Positions 47,601 through 59,489 of a DNA stretch of 64,000 bases are shown here, piece after piece (position 1 is the first letter of the stretch; each line of letters begins with the position of its first letter). Source of the DNA: Diaporthe sp. PMI_573 (taxonomy: Eukaryota; Ascomycota; Sordariomycetes; Diaporthales; Diaporthaceae); NCBI GenBank assembly GCA_021399435.1, contig JAJTUP010000002.1:434001-498000 (forward strand). The letters run 5' to 3'. The notes beneath the pieces were generated by a model. That model saw only the letters and a program-made list of their open reading frames with translations. It had not been told where the DNA came from and ran no database searches. The position numbers and the translations under genes are program-made.

Positions 47601-49489
47601 TAGAAGGAGGTGTGTACGCCCCAGAATAACCCAGGCCTGGCAGCTAGCTGCATGGAATCTGGTCGCTCGGCCTTGGTACAGCAAGGGGGTGTGGACTTGT
47701 TGAGACGCAGCGCCGTATCACAGCCATGCAGTTCTCAAGACACGGCCCATCGAATAGTGTCTTTCGGCAGGTAGCTGAAATGTTCCGTGACTGACGTCCG
47801 GTGAGGGAAGTTCTCGGAAGATGCCATGGTAGTTCAAGTTGCGCAGGGCCCTGATGAACTCGTGTGCCGTGTCAGCAACGGTCAAGTTATTGCCAGCAGT
47901 CAGCCGCGTACACTTACAGTCACACATTGAAAATTCGTGTCCCCCCAGCCCTGTTCTGGGGCTTCAGCTCCGTTCCTGAATGTAAGGCGGCAATCGAAGA
48001 CTGGCTGTCGACTCCAGGAGCTCGAATTACTGGGTGCGTAACCACAACCAGGTATGCACCGCCTATCAGATAGGCATGCTTCAAGCCCAGCCAAGCTGAC
48101 GGGCATGGCTCACCCGGGCCGCACGGCCTGTTACCGGGCGCCATGTGATCATCAAAATCAAGGCGTGCGTTCTCCGGTGGACTTTCATGTCTTCCTTGAT
48201 GTCCTTGACTCCATGTCAGGCTTGTTCCCGGCGGAAATGCTTTCCAGACATATCTCGTATCGGCCAATGTCCAAAGAGCCGGCAGACCAGAGCATCAGTG
48301 CTTGCACATGGACAGTCGGGAGGCTCCTTTTGCGCTTGGTAGACAAAGTCGCCGATACTGGCGGCGGTGGGTTTATGTAGCCTATGACATTGACCCATTC
48401 GCCTACCGAGGTTTGCCCTGCTGTGAGCTTCTCAAGCAGCAGTCGCACATCAACCAATGCCTGTATCTCGGTTGACTTAGGGAACTGGTGCTGCAGAGTA
48501 AGCTGCCCTGAGACCGTAGCATATGATGTGACACTGTGGACTTGTCAGCCGAGATGGCCTTGAACCAATACTGAGACGTCTGAGGCACAGCCGGAGAGCA
48601 GCCGCAATGAGATACGCCGGGTTGGGGCGAGAGGGGGTGAGCGCGGAAACACAGGTTGTATGGCATTAATTGGGAAATAGCTCGCCAGCAAACATACCAT
48701 CCTAAGAAGCGAACTTTGGTGCCGACGTCGTGAGAGGGGAGAGAGGAGAGTAACGTGAGCTTTGATGGTAAAGGGCCGCTGGACATTTCAATACCCAGCA
48801 ACAGACGGCAGGTTTCCGGAAGGCTGCAGATGGAGTCGCGAGTCCATTTCAGGGGTCGATATTGGCAAGAGACTTGAAGTGATGGATACTTTGATTACGG
48901 GGGATTAGCGATGCGTGTCGAGCAAGGCCAGGCGAGAGGGTGATGACGAGTCCTATCGCGTTTCAACGCGATATCCTCCCCAATAGACAGTCGGAATAGG
49001 CTCACATCTCACAGGCAGCAGGGGCAGGAGAGGCAGCAACGGAGCGGGCAGCCGTGACTAAGCAGATCGCGGCTAAATGCCGGGCACCTGCGGTTGCTCG
49101 TCGACTAGCGCGGGCCGTCACAAGGCCAAGCACTGACGAATTGTGCTTGCATCATACCTCGTGCTTTCTTTAGGCTTCTACCCATCACCCTGGCATCTTG
49201 ACTGCCTTCGCGAACCGATCGACACTGACAACGACGACCTCCCCTGCGACGACCTCCTCACCGCGTCTCCTGGACGACTTTTCGAATCTATAAGGCTCAG
49301 GCTGCGACAAAGGCCCGGCTGCTCTCCCGACCCCGCTATCAACGAGTCCCAGGGTCCAGACCCAGATCATCTGCCACATACCTTTCGCCCCGACGCCCTC
49401 GATAAGCGAGCCACGACGCTTACCTTCCCCAGTCGCACATCCCTCCGAATCTGCTCCTCTTCTACCTACCGATACACCAACGAAGCAAT
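41655..49489. other. Longest gene-free stretch, 7.8 kb
   Basis: I find no gene with domain support. Frames such as 45556-45921 on plus and 46768-47334 on minus lack start context, splice partners or codon structure. A frame at 41645-41941 on minus lacks an ATG and may contain part of the missing GT90 5' exon. The last 350 bp before 49490 are CT-rich and are probably the SNF7 promoter and leader. Confidence 0.5.
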
Positions 49490-50398
49490 ATGTCTGGCTG
49501 GGGCCTGGGCTGGTTCGGCGGGGCCTCTGCTCAGAAGCAGAAGAATGCCCCCAAGAACGCCATTCTTGGGCTGCGGTCGCAGCTCGACATGCTGCAGAAG
49601 CGCGAGAAGCACCTGCAGAACCAGATGGATGAGCAAGATGGACTGGCCCGGAAATATGTCACCTCAAACAACAAGACTGGTGAGGACAAACACTTTGTGA
49701 ACGAACGGGGATCTTTGCGTGGTTGCACGTGCTAACCTTGCGCCACCACATGACAGCCGCAAAGACCGCACTGAAACGCAAGAAGCAGCACGAACACAGC
49801 CTCGACCAGACTCAAGCGCAGATCGGGACATTAGAGCAGCAAATAAATGCCATCGAGTCCGCCAACATTAACAAGGAAACGCTCCTGGCGATGGAGAAGG
49901 CCAGCGAGGCGATGAAGCAAATACATGGCAAGCTCACGCCCGAGAAGGTGGACGAGACAATGTATGTATTGCCCCCCCCCCAAACCTCACTCCTCGCCAC
50001 TCCCTGTCATGCACACGTATGTTTCGCGAGTATGACTGATCATGGTCTCCACGCAGGGACAAGCTACGGGATCAAAACGCGCTCAGCGAAGAGATTGTCA
50101 ATGCTATTACGAGCAACACAATCGGAGATCCCATCGACGACGAGGAGCTCGTGGCAGAGTTGGACGAGTTGGAGCAGGAGTTGCTGGACGCGCAGATGCT
50201 CAAGACTGGAACAGTGCCGGTGTCGGATCAAATCCAGCGAGTCCCCGCCGCACCTCAAGACAGTGAGTCCCGCCCCTCGGGCGACAAAGATTCCGCATTT
50301 GCTGACGAGTTGGAACAGTCAAGGGCAAGACGCCGGTTGCGCAGGAGGACGACGAAGAGGAAGAGCTGCGGAAGCTGCAAGCCGAGATGGCCATGTGA
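49490..50398 (+). CDS. SNF7: ESCRT-III subunit SNF7/VPS32 (four exons)
   Basis: Exons are 49490-49679, 49757-49961, 50057-50262 and 50319-50398, giving 226 residues. The basic N-terminal helices (GLRSQLDMLQKREKHLQNQMDEQ), the second conserved helix (AAKTALKRKKQHEHSLDQTQAQIGTLEQQI), SANINKETLLAMEKASEAMKQIH and the acidic C-terminal half (LVAELDELEQELLDAQ) match the Snf7/CHMP4 pattern. The C-terminal segment EEEELRKLQAEMAM is like the MIM1-type helix bound by Vps4. The protein polymerises into membrane filaments that drive multivesicular body formation and, in fungi, also pH signalling. Introns of 77, 95 and 56 bp have standard borders; one contains a C homopolymer. Confidence 0.95.
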
Positions 50399-53300
50399 GA
50401 ACCCACGGATGGCATCGGGAGCAGACATGGTGTCAGGAGCATATAACGAGGGCATGGCCGCAGTCGTTTTGGCCTAGTGACAGAAGTAGACAAGAAGATT
50501 GTCCAGAGCAGTTGGGCAAGGATATTGCTTCGGGGGATCCTTCCGCGACTGGCGTTGGCGTACAGGAGACTGCATTCGTGATTGTGAGGGGAATAAGGGG
50601 ACAGGAGGGAGGCAGCCAGCTATACAATTTCCGAACCATATTGAACAGCCTATCGTCCTGCTCTGCTCATCCGTGCTTGACAGGCCGACTGCAAGATTAC
50701 ATGTGGAGGATTGCATGAAAAACTATACCCATGGCACACTCCTCACAACACGTCTGGTCAGCCGAGCAGCTGCGTAGCTGGGAACACAGCCTTGGAGGAC
50801 CCAATATCATATAATGTAATGCCGGATATGATATTAGAGAGTCATACAGAGCCGTTGCCGAATCTGGCCGGCCTGGCTCGAGAACGTTTGCATCTGCTAC
50901 AGGCAAGGATGCAAGTTCGGCAGCGCCCCAACCCAGTCTCAGTATCTTTATTGGGCTGTGTTTAAGCATGGCAGGCGAGGCTGTCAGCAGGCAAAGCACA
51001 GTCGCTCAGCCTGACCTTTCAGGCGGACCCTTCTGGTTGCGAGTGGAGATGCTGCATCCCGACTGTGGGCCTGTTTGTACCATGCTTGGTCAATAGTCGG
51101 ACTCGCAGCCGGCAGTGCGTGCCATGTTTGCAATCATCAGGGTACAAAGATGGGCACACGTTGTAACTGTGCTGCGCACCTTGAATGCCGCCCTGTGACT
51201 GTCGAGTTGGTACGGACATGCCAGCATCAACATGTACGTGCCTAAGCACAGGAAGTCACACGAGTAAGGACATGCGGAAGTCAACAGAGCAGCAGCGGCA
51301 GGCCCAAGCAGAAACACTTCTTATCAGAATATTAGCCAGGCACGGGATCCACTGCATGAAGCTCCCGTGGGACGGAGTCTTTCATAGGGCATCGAGCTTT
51401 GCGTGCTTAGTGCTAAGTGTGGAATGAAATGAGGAAGACGACTCGTGATCAATGCAAACCATGGTATATGGTGAACCCGGGCAGGGAAGACGCGTTTTGC
51501 CAGGTGAGTAGTCTACGGTCAAGACTGGCGGTACGGGATCGATGAGTAGCGATACCTTGGACTGATGCCAGGCCTGGCTGGCAAGCAATGTAGCCGCTAC
51601 CTTGGAGCTGCCCCGATTGAAATCGGCAGGAACAAACGGCGTGGCTTCCGTGGTCACGCCCGGTACATAGAATAGGCTACACGCCACACAAGCTACACTA
51701 GACAGACAAGAGGTGTTCGTTCACACAAGACACAAGATCAGCGCTGGTGACGCGATGCAACCTCGACACCTTTCATCTGAAGTCGACCCTCCGCCACCAT
51801 CTGGCATTTTGGAACTGTTCTCCGTTCATGTCAGCTAAGGTGTGCCATCCGTGATTGCAACCATACTGCGTGCGACCTCATGTCAGACCGTCAGACCGTC
51901 AGACCGTCTGAACTGTCGGGGCCTCTCGTCCGATGTGTTGGAACCCATGGGTGCCTAACAAATCTCCCGGAGACCCGCGACCTCGGGAACCAAAACCTGA
52001 AGGATGATCCATCGACAAAGCGACCAGGAAAGTCTGGTGCGCATGAATACCTTCATGAGAACAGCTTTTCGAGGCGTGCTTAAGGCTGGCAGATATCGCC
52101 GGGCATGCGCACAGTACATTCATGCTCACGCCCCACACGGTACCCGATTCACGGCGCCTCACCTTTTCTCTCGTGCATGGCTGCCGCACCAGCCGCTGCA
52201 GTCATCACTCATGTCTGCAGGTTCGGGTTGCTCAGGCTTTGGCGCCCACCTGTCAGGTCCTCACGGCAACATGCAGTATTTGCACACATTAGTACGGATC
52301 AGTAAGCGACCGCCCAGCTAGCGAGCCACGTAGCACGCAGGAAAAGTCGAACATCTGCAAACCGACGTACCACTTGCAGCGCGGCTGTGCCTTTTGATTG
52401 GACAACCGCAACACCCACTGACACTTCCTGGTAACCCTGTGCCGTCCCTTGATGCCTGTCACGACATGGCTGTCCCGTGGTTTGGGCTTCCCCGTCCGGC
52501 GTCCTGACGACTTTCAGACTTTTGCTGGGTGAGCAGCACAGACCCCGGCAAGTTCAGGAACCTTCTTCGGGCCTCAAGCCGTCAGAGGGACGTGGCAGCC
52601 ACGAGAAGGACGGTAGCATGCCACGCCCTGCCTCAGAGGGGCATAGCTCGAGCTCTTTTTCTGCGCTACTCAGTGCCTGAGTGCGGGTAGGCGACATGCA
52701 TCCGCGGCGTGGAGGGCAGAGAGGCCATCCTGCCATCCCGCGTCGACCGGCGGCCGGCGGCTCCTTGTACAGTATACTGCAGTCTGGAAAGGCCGACAAT
52801 ACTGTACTCTGTACTTGCTGTACTTACCGCCGCCTCGATATCGGCCTTGCAGATCCAAAGTACATGCCACGACCCGTCCCATGCATGAGTCTGACTTTGG
52901 GGGCATGTTGGGCCGCCAGCTTCCCCCCCCCCATCCCCCGGGTCTATGGCTTCGTTGCACAGAGTGGCCTCCCTCGTGGTAGTTTCGTGCTATGCTTGCA
53001 GACCTCTCTCATTTCCACCCCGTTGATTCGCACTGCTTGTCTGCCTCGGTTCTTTGTTGATGAGTCTTGACGTGGCGCCAGTGCCAGTCACGACCGCGCA
53101 TCGGCCAATCGATCCCCGGCAGAATGCCTGTCGTGGGCGTCCCAAACTTTCCCCATTTCGTTGGCATTGACAGGCCCTTGGAAGTTTTTCTTAAAAGTGG
53201 AAACTGTGGGCTTTCACACCGCGGGGCATCGCGATTGCACCAGATGGACCCTCTTCCCTTCGCGCCTGGCTTTTCAACAAACATCCCATTGCCGGGGCAC

Positions 53301-53807
53301 CCCATCCCATCCCACCGACAGATCGTGCCTCTCAAATTTTCAAACAACCTCGCTCTTGTTGCCCTTCGGTGACCTTGCAAGCATCTCCCTCCTTGCTCAC
53401 CGTATTAAAAGTCGTTTGATCCGGTGCATATCCCGTCACGTCTTGAGGCCTTGCATATACCTCTCGCGCCCGCATATCAAGTCAAGTTGTGCAGCTTGCA
53501 AAAAACTTTTTTCTCTTTAGTGCATACCCCGTCTACCAGTCGTAAAGCGTCCGCAGCATTTGCTTCTTTTGCCATATACCCAAAGATCAGATCAGGTCGC
53601 CGTCTGATCCCCTCGTCTGCGTGCCACGACAGCACACCCTCGTGACAGCTCACCACCCAATCGACTCATCCGTCACCTAAGCTGCTGCCCCACAGGACGC
53701 AAGAGACCCCTCGGGCACTGACTGTCTTGACCTGACCTGACCTGCATCTGCATCTGCATCTGCACCTATCTGCAAGACTAAAGGACCAGTATCGTTGCGT
53801 CACCTTT
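50399..53807. other. Gene-free stretch, 3.4 kb
   Basis: It holds the SNF7 3' flank and the upstream region of the giant acidic protein gene. The last 300 bp are pyrimidine-rich and contain a (CATCTG)n short repeat near 53742, consistent with a leader. A short triplicated CAGACCGT element is at about 51886-51908. No supported gene. Confidence 0.5.
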
Positions 53808-56800
53808 ATGGCGACCGACATTAAAACCCAGGACCTGTCTTCTCTTGACACCTCCTTCGACCACCAGGCGCCCCAGCCCGCGGTCCAACCAGTATGAGTT
53901 TCCCAAATAACAGCATCGAATACTGTCCCGTCCGGACAAACGTCGACTTGTCCCAAATCCAGTTCTCGGATTATCCTAATCAAGAAGTGCAGGTAGCTGA
54001 CTACTCCAAGGTTGAGTACTTTCAACCCTCTGACTCCGATGAGGAGCAGAGTGATGAAGCCGACAACGATGTCAATGGCCAAAGTGAGATTTTTTTTTTT
54101 TCGGTTTTAGTTCCCTGTTGATCTCCAGCGCGATACATGTACTTACACCGGCTTAGATGGACACACTGCTGAGGCCGGTAATGTGAACGGTGGGGATGGT
54201 CTCGCCTCTCCCACATCACCTGCAACGCCAATCAGCAGTAAGACGGCCAAGAACAAGGCCAAGAAGGCAAAGCAGAAGGCCAAGGAGAAGGCAAAGAAAG
54301 CAGCAGCTCTTTCTGGGGAGCCAACCTCGTTGGAAACCCCAATGACGCCCTTGTCGCCCACGTCGCCCACCGAACAGTTCGGCGAGGGTGAGCAGGCAGC
54401 TACTCCCAAGAGCAAGAAGAAGAAGAAGAAGTCCAAGTCCAAGTCCAAGAACACCCCGGACTCTGCTCCTACTACTCCGCCACCAGAGCTTGCCTCGCAA
54501 GAGCAGAGCGGCCTCCAACAACCACAGTCCAGCGTCGAGGAGCCGCAACCCAGCACGCAGGAGAAGGAGCCCGCCTCGGAGCCAGCTCCGGAGCCCACAC
54601 CTGCCCCTGAGCCGGTCAACGACATCCCCGAGGACGCTCCTGCTGCTCCGGTCGAAGCTGCCAAGGCCGTGGAGCCGGAGACTGCCAACCAGGACGACAC
54701 GAAAGCACCGGAGGCGTCTGCTGAACCTATTCCGGAGAGCACCGCCCCCAGCGCTCCTGAACCGGTTTCTGAAGAAGTACAGACCAATGAAGATGTCTCT
54801 GCTGCGGTAGAAACCAGCGAAGCCGTCGACGCCGCCGAAGAGCATCAAGAGGCTGCGCCGGAGCCGGCTGCGGCCCCCGTCGAGCCGCTGGAGACAAAAG
54901 AGGACACGGCCGAGCCTCTCGAGACGAAGGAGGAGCCTCTGGAAGTGAAGGAGAGCATAGCTGAGGCTCCCGAGTCGAAAGAGGACGAAAAGGCCGACCC
55001 TGCTCCTGCTCCTGTAGAGGCTAGCGAGGCGCCTAAGGAGGTTGACGAGGCGCCTAAGGAGGTTGACCAGACTCCCAAGGAGGTCGAGGCTCCTAAGGAG
55101 GAGGTCACAGCTGAGACTCCTGAGACGAAAGAGGACGAGAAGGCTGCCCCTGCCCCTGCCCCTGTAGAGGCTCCTACGGAGGCTGAGGTTCCCAAGGAGG
55201 TCGACGAGGCGCCCAAGGAGGTCGAGGCTCCTAAGGAGGTCGAGGAGGCCCCTAAGGAGGTCGAGGAGGCCCCTAAGGAGGTCGAGGAGGCCCCTAAGGA
55301 GGTCGAGGAGGTCGAGGAGGCCCCTAAGGAGGTCGAGGAGGCCCCTAAGGAGGTCGAGGCTCTTAAGGAGGAGGTCACAGCTGAGGCTCCCGAGACGAAG
55401 GAGGACGAGAAGGCCGACCCTACTCCTGCTCCCGTAGAGGCTAGCGAGGCTCCCAAGGAGGTCGAAATTCCCAAGGATGTCGAGGCTTCCGAGAGCAAAG
55501 ACGATGCCAGCCCCTCGAACGACGCACCTAGTCAACCAGTCGAGGACAGCCAAGTCGGGGCCGCTCAAGAAGAGATCGTTTCCGCAGCTGGCGAAACAAA
55601 TGAACCAGCCAAGGAATCCGAAATCGTTCAGGCCCAGGAGCCAAGTGGAGCCTCCAGCGACGACACAGCAGATTCTCAACCGCTTCAGAGTGACGTGGCA
55701 GCCAAAGAAGAGGCACCTGCCCCAGTGGACGAGGCAAAGGTAGCAGATACCCCCGACTCAAATCCGGCAAAAGACGTTCAAGAACCATCCATTCCAGAGC
55801 ATGCCGTCTCCAGCAACGAAATCGAGCAGACTGTGGCCTCCACATCCGAGGTCGCAGAGCAGCCCGTGAACACGGAAAGCGAGCAAGCGGCACCACTCAG
55901 CTCCGGAGAGGCCGAATCAGCCCCAGCTGAGGAAACACCAGCAGCAGCGCCCCCGAGCGCCGAGCAGCCCCAACCAGTGGACAGCAAGCCAGAGGTCGCC
56001 GAAGCCACTCCGGCAGTGATCGAGGAGCCGTCAGAGTCTGCGGAACCCAAGGAGGAAGCTGGACCAGCCGAACAGGCACCGGTGCCCGAGTTGGCAGGCC
56101 TGGAGACAAAGGACTTTGCTCAAGAAGAGCCCGCGAAGTCAGAGGCGCCGACAAGCGAACAGATGGATGACAGCTCACCGGCCCAGGCCGAGGAGGCGTC
56201 GGCCCCGGCACCTGCAGAAACTCAAGCTGCCGTTGTGGAGCCCAAGGAAGACAGTATCGCGCCAAAAGCCGAGGCAGTTCCGGAACAGAACGCCGAGAGC
56301 CAAGCACCTGTCTCCGTGGACGCTCAAGAGAGCACTAAAGAGGAGAGTGCCCCAGAGGAAATCCTTCCTAAGGAGAGCCAAGCCACTGAGAGCGCTCCAA
56401 CCAGTGTTGACGCCACTGCCGACTCTGAAACGACCAAGGAGGTTCTGTCGGAAAGCACCACCACTGACGTCGAGCCTACTGCGGAAGTCCATGCTCCTGA
56501 GGAGCCCAGTGTGCCTGCTAGCTCTTCCGAGAGCGCACCGGTCGAGGAAAAGCCTGCCGTCGACGAGAAGCTTGCGCCTGAAGAGAGTCCCGCGGTCGAA
56601 GCAGGTCCCGAAGAAGTCAAGCCTGTCGTGGAGGACAAGCCCGCGGTTGAGGCTGTCGAAGAAAAGCCCGCCGTCGAGGAAAAGCCTGTTGTTGAAGAGA
56701 AGTCTGTTGTCGAGGAAATACCTGCGGTTGAGGAGAAGGCTACGGTCGAGGAGAGTCCCGCGGTTGACGCAGAGCCCGAGGCCGAAGCCAAGCCTGTCGT

Positions 56801-59489
56801 GGAGGAGATTCCTGCGGTTGTGGCTGTTGAGGAGAAGCCTGCTGTGGAAGAAGCCCCCGTGGTTGAAGACAAGCCTGCTGTCGAGGCTGTCGAAGAAAAG
56901 CCCTCCGTCGAGGAAAAGGCTGCTGATGAGGAGAAGCCTGTTGTTGAGGCAACGCCTGTGGTCGAGGAGAAGCCTACGGTTGAGGAGACTCCCGCGGTCC
57001 AAGATAAACCTGCTGTTGAGGAAACACCCGTGGTTGATGAGAAGCCGGCTGTTGAGGAAACGCCTGCGGTCGACGAGAAGCTTGTCGTTGAGGCTGTTGA
57101 GGAAAAGCCTACTGTCGAGGAAACGCCCGTGGCTGATGAGAAGCCGGCTGTCGAGGAAACGCCTGCGGTCGACGAGAAGCTTGTCGTTGAGGCTGTTGAG
57201 GAAAAGCCTACTGTCGAGGAAACGCCAGTGGCTGATGAGAAGCCGGCTGTTGAGGAAACACCCGTGGCTGATGAGAAGCCGGCTGTCGAGGAAACGCCCG
57301 CGGTCGACGAGAAGCCCGCCGTTGAGGCTGTTGATGAAAAGCCCGTGGTCGAAGCAGAGCCTGCCGTCGAAGAGGCCAAAGACGCTGTTGAAGCGCCACC
57401 TGCCAACATTGCAGAGGCACCAGTCAGCGAATCAAAGGAGGCAGAGCCAGCGCAAAAAGGAAGCGAAGAAGAATCTGCACCCGTGGCGACAGATGCAAGC
57501 GTGTCCGAGCCTCAATCTGAGGTCGAAAAGGCCGCGGACTTGCCGGCTCAGAATGATGAGGCAGTCCTCGAAAAAGCTGTGGAATCGAACCTGGTCGACG
57601 CCAACGACGCCCAAGAAATCAGCCCCGAAGCGCCCGTGCCCCAAAGTGAGGTTCCGGAGGAGTCGACCAAGCCATCGCTGCCCGAGAACACATCCGAGGA
57701 CAGCCCCGCGGTTGACGGCTCTACAGCCCCCATCGACACTCCTCAACAGCCTGAAGAGCCTGAAGTCCAAATCGATGTCAAGGACGAGGTCAAGGAGGAA
57801 CCCAAGGAGGAGTCCAAGGAGGAGCCCAAGGAGGAGGCGAAGATTGAGCCTGACGTCCAGATCGATGCTCAGGACGAGCCCAAGGAGGAGCCCAAGATCG
57901 AGGCTGAGCTCGGGGACGACAAGCTCGAAGTGGCTGGAAATGAGCCAGTGCAAGGAAACGATGAGGCAACCAAGGTTGAGGAAAAGACAGTTGCGCCAGA
58001 GAAGGCTGACGTCGAGGTGAGTTACTTTCTGCTTGTGTTGATAGCACATTACCTTCTGAGCTTTGTCCTTGCTGTCCCTCTTCCAAAACCCTCCTCCCCT
58101 TCAACAAATATTCGACTTGGGACCCTTGTAGCCACTCTGCTCTCTCAAGCATTGGTGTTCTTCACATTTCCTCCCTCTGGGCTTTGAGTAAGGCCTCCAA
58201 GAGTTGGGAGTTTTCGCTGACTATGCATTCACTAGGTCCCCGCTGTGGTATCTGAGTCGCAGCCCAGCCAGGAACCAGAGGGCGCTGCAGAGCCAGAAGT
58301 CCAACAAGTAGAACCGGAAGTCGAGAAGCCGGTAGAGACACAGGTGCCGGTCGAAGACTCTCAACCGGCGCAACCGGCGCAGGACGAGCAGCGCGAGGTT
58401 CCTCAAGGAGGCGAAGATCAGCCGCAGCAGACAACCGCCGGTGACGAGCTCAAGGAGCCGGTCGTGGCTTTGGAGGACGGAGCGGACAAAGGTGAGGTCC
58501 CCCCGACTGTGATTGACGATGTCCATGATGTGAAGAGCCATGTTGCTTCAAATCTTATCGACGAAAACCTGCCTGCCGTGGAGGAAATCAAAAGCCGCGG
58601 TGTTTCCGCTGGGACTACGAACATCCAGTCCGAGATCGAGGAGGAGACCGGTACTGGATCGGACGCAGCGACTGTTCCAGTTACGACTGAGAATACGATT
58701 GCGGACGACACGTCGAATGATAATGACTTAATGACGTCCAACGACACTACCAACACGATACCCATTCAGACGAACAACGCAACTCCTGTCGTCGAAGCTT
58801 CAGGCCCCGACGAAGAACAACCGGCACCATCAGAAGCCGGTGGGCATGTGCTTGAGAACGGAATTTCAGGCAGCATCGGCCAAGATGACCAATCTTCCAA
58901 AGCCATCATAGAGCCAAGTACTGCACAAGAGACAGCCGAGGAGGAGGCTCCACAGGACGTCGTTCCTGTCTCTGGAGACTCTAGCGACATTCCGGCTGTT
59001 GTAGCTGGTGCTTCGGCGGCTGGGTCACTTTTGGTCGCCCAGGAGGTGGTGGAAGCCCGCAACCCTAGCCAGATTGACATCCAGAGCTCCCAGGACAATG
59101 AAGTCCGGAACATTTCTGAGGGTATCCCCAGCGAGCCTTCAGCTCATGATCTTCCCCCACGATCCTCCTCCCCTACCCCCGATGCTGCTACGACTGTTGA
59201 ATCCTCCAAGTCTCCATCTGCCGGATCACAGTACGGCACTGTCACATCAGATCAACATGAACAGCAAGCCGTTCAAAGTAATGAATTGCGCGAGCGTTCT
59301 ACTGCCAGCGGTGCCAAGTCTTCAGCCAAGTCTTCTAAGCAGGACGTCGTGGTGAAGGATGAGGTTGTGGCCAAGCCAAGTGCTGCATCTACAACACCAG
59401 GCAAGCTTACCATCCTTGCGTCCATGGTCCTCGGTGCGTACGCGATCTTCAAGCTTGCTAATGGTGCTTGGGGCTCAAGATATCCTTGA
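53808..59489 (+). CDS. Short isoform of the giant gene, ending in a hydrophobic tail
   Basis: If the 46-bp intron at 59434-59479 is retained, the frame ends at the TGA at 59487-59489, giving 1,762 residues from exons 53808-53891, 53993-54083, 54157-58016 and 58236-59489. The last 30 residues contain a hydrophobic stretch (LTILASMVLGAYAIFKLA) followed by NGAWGSRYP. This looks like a tail anchor, although the Lys near its end makes the prediction borderline. The same bases carry the donor GTGCGT, a TGCTAATGG branch-like site and a CAAG acceptor. Which form is made, or whether both are, cannot be decided from DNA alone. Confidence 0.5.

Noticed and set aside
44090..47650. Faint similarity between about 44120-44160 and 47610-47645 (both contain a GGCCTGG...TGGGG...GCGT pattern)
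   Set aside because: Only about 30 bp at roughly three-quarters identity with no extension on either side, which is too little to call a repeat family.
54216..55679. Antisense open frame of 487 codons rich in Leu/Gly/Arg, and similar ones at 54845-55498 and 56324-57409
   Set aside because: They mirror the Glu/Pro/Ala codon repeats of the plus-strand gene. They have no domain, promoter or splice sites, and their length follows from the low number of stop codons opposite such repeats.
56116..58020. Arg/Ser/Leu-rich plus-strand frame of 634 codons overlapping exon 3 of the giant gene
   Set aside because: It is a +1 shadow of the acidic repeats (CCC/GAG codons become Arg/Ser/Pro), and the composition carries no independent signal.
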